From: Geopsychrobacter electrodiphilus DSM 16401 | GTDB lineage: Bacteria > Desulfobacterota > Desulfuromonadia > Desulfuromonadales > Geopsychrobacteraceae | DNA length: 64,000 nucleotides | Assembly: GCF_000384395.1 (NCBI RefSeq) | Contig: NZ_ARWE01000001.1 | Span: 806,001 to 870,000 of the forward strand | Direction: 5' to 3' | Shown here: one piece after another, positions 62,801-64,000 of the stretch | Numbering within the stretch: the first letter of the stretch is position 1 | How the letters are laid out: every line of letters starts with the position of its first letter | Made by a program: the position numbers and the translations under genes | Notes under the pieces: generated by a model | Database searches by the model: none | What the model was told of the DNA's origin: nothing | What the model saw: the letters and a program-made list of their open reading frames with translations, nothing else

Positions 62801-64000
62801 TTACAGTGATTTGCCGAAACTGTAGCTGGCGGTCAACATGCCGCGCAGGTCTTGATCAAAATAGGGGTCGTTGTTGTAATCAGCACTCAGCTTCAACTCA
62901 AGGGCATCATGCATAAATTTTTTGCCTGTACCGAGAGAGATAAAGAGCGAGCTGTCTTCGCCATATATCGGCTTATCATAGCCGACATAAACCAGATCAC
63001 TGCTGATAAAACTGACGGGAAGGGCGGCGGGAAGCTGAGCCCAGTAGGTGAAGAGGCGCAGCAGGTAATATTTGTTTTGGGCAATATCGCCGACCATGGT
63101 GCCAATTTCTCCGCCGATTTGATCTTGACTGTCATCCGACCAGGTCGCCTGTCCCGAATAGTACTGCGAGTTATCATTAAGCACTTTGTAATCATAGTTT
63201 TTGGCTTTGGCGACGAAAACCCAGGTTTCTCCCAATGGCAGGGTCAGATCTAAGCCGTTGATCGAAAGCTGTTCGCCGCTGGCCGCCAGAAAGCGGAAAG
63301 GGTTGGCGCTGTTGACGCCGGTGCCGAAATAATCCTCATATTGAAACTGCTGAAAGTAGGGACGAATGGAAACCGGCCCGACCTTGGCGCTTAGTTCGTA
63401 AGAATGTTCAGCCCAGGCATCGCTGAGCAGGTTGTATTTGGACAGTCCGTGGAAATTGACACCGAAGGGCAGATAGGCCGCCAGATCAAGGCCGGTCAAC
63501 TCGGTGGCGTCGGCGCTGTCGTTGCGGATTTTTTTGTAGGAGACGCCCAGATCGTATAGACCAGCCATATGGTTGACCAGGCGACCGCCGTAGATGCTGT
63601 CGCCGCTGCGACCGTTTTCACTGGCGAGGGCCACCTGTTGCCCCGCATAGGTCGAGCCGGAAAAATATTTACCCAGATCGGAACTGAGGCGCAAGCCGTC
63701 GATCGATTCGTTGGCAACCCCTTCAAATATATACTGTCGGCCGAGACGGGCATTGAAATGAGCCTGCTCACCATTGTATTCGGCATAACCGTAGAGCAGT
63801 TCTCCGGCGGTGTTGTCCGTGTAGTAGCCGTTGTCTGCCAGATCAGCCCGACCCCAGCCGTAGAGATGAAATGAGAGCCCCTTAGCTTCAGGGTTTCCCA
63901 TGTCGACCTGCAGGTATTCGTAGGTTGGCATGACGGCAGCGTTGTTTTTTGTCGTGGTATCACGACTGAACGCACGAAATAGCGTGTCGGAATGAATGCT
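62801..64000 (-). CDS. Outer-membrane beta-barrel porin of conduit module 2 (partial 5')
   Basis: The frame runs from the stop at 62801 to the right edge without interruption (400 codons visible) and the N-terminus is missing. The visible part has amphipathic beta strands and ends LTASYSFGKSL. It aligns with the module 1 porin along its whole visible length: SIHSDTLFRAFSRD at the edge matches LSTDVQVETLFRGFERD, and LGRQYIFEGVANESIDG, EDYFGTG and DSSLFISLGTGKKF have direct counterparts. The first inner ATG at 63931 is not the true start. It heads the module 2 operon. Confidence 0.85.
   Translation of the reverse strand, partial: SIHSDTLFRAFSRDTTTKNNAAVMPTYEYLQVDMGNPEAKGLSFHLYGWGRADLADNGYYTDNTAGELLYGYAEYNGEQAHFNARLGRQYIFEGVANESIDGLRLSSDLGKYFSGSTYAGQQVALASENGRSGDSIYGGRLVNHMAGLYDLGVSYKKIRNDSADATELTGLDLAAYLPFGVNFHGLSKYNLLSDAWAEHSYELSAKVGPVSIRPYFQQFQYEDYFGTGVNSANPFRFLAASGEQLSINGLDLTLPLGETWVFVAKAKNYDYKVLNDNSQYYSGQATWSDDSQDQIGGEIGTMVGDIAQNKYYLLRLFTYWAQLPAALPVSFISSDLVYVGYDKPIYGEDSSLFISLGTGKKFMHDALELKLSADYNNDPYFDQDLRGMLTASYSFGKSL

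Overview
The window looks like a chromosomal segment of a Geobacter/Desulfuromonas-type bacterium (Desulfuromonadota). The evidence is two sets of outer-membrane porin plus multiheme c-type cytochrome lipoprotein genes, a heme-binding sensor of the DUF3365 type, a glycyl radical enzyme, a UGA-encoded selenoprotein, and a housekeeping order (dprA-smg-topA-trmFO-maf-yggS-gph) that I associate with this group. The assignment rests on gene content only; no rRNA or tRNA gene was seen.

Layout. 1-5.1 kb: end of an unknown gene, a small membrane protein, a HAD dehalogenase, a glutamate-synthase-like flavoprotein and an acyl-CoA dehydrogenase. 5.3-8.1 kb: a GrdB-like selenoprotein with an in-frame UGA, a complete IS1595-family insertion with 17-bp inverted repeats and an 8-bp target duplication, and a (p)ppGpp-synthetase-like gene. 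8.3-10.8 kb: a radical SAM protein and glutathione reductase. 11.3-17.8 kb: a tightly coupled operon of a hydroxyproline-dehydratase-like glycyl radical enzyme, its activase and three transporters. 17.9-20.2 kb: a response regulator, a heme sensor without kinase and a small cytochrome. 20.8-29.8 kb: the housekeeping operon, ending in a MATE/MOP-type transporter and an unlisted 57-residue Cys-rich protein. 29.9-37.5 kb: LysM and TPR envelope proteins, a U32 protein, trpS and a divergent trpXYZ-like ABC transporter. 37.5-42.5 kb: a CPA2 antiporter and lon with a small overlapping gene.

43-64 kb is the most striking part. A complete type II secretion operon (gspC-D-E-F-G-H-I-J-K-L-M-N, minus strand) lies between two homologous modules made of a beta-barrel porin, a pentaheme lipoprotein and a larger multiheme lipoprotein. 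These have the architecture of porin-cytochrome conduits that carry electrons across the outer membrane. In module 1 the third protein is about 1,429 residues, with 23 CXXCH motifs, six CX3CH/CX4CH motifs and tandem repeats of about 125 residues. It is followed by an 18-codon ORF with a near-perfect Shine-Dalgarno sequence (MKKYSKPRVVGSSNVHPC) just before the terminator. Module 2 (minus strand, cut by the right edge) has a short 7-CXXCH version of the third protein and no peptide. Both large cytochromes share an unusual CX9CH motif.

How the genes may work together (inference): the conduits would carry respiratory electrons to the cell surface, the type II system would export surface cytochromes or other extracellular proteins, and the selenoprotein, glutathione reductase, heme sensor and small cytochrome fit an anaerobic redox lifestyle.
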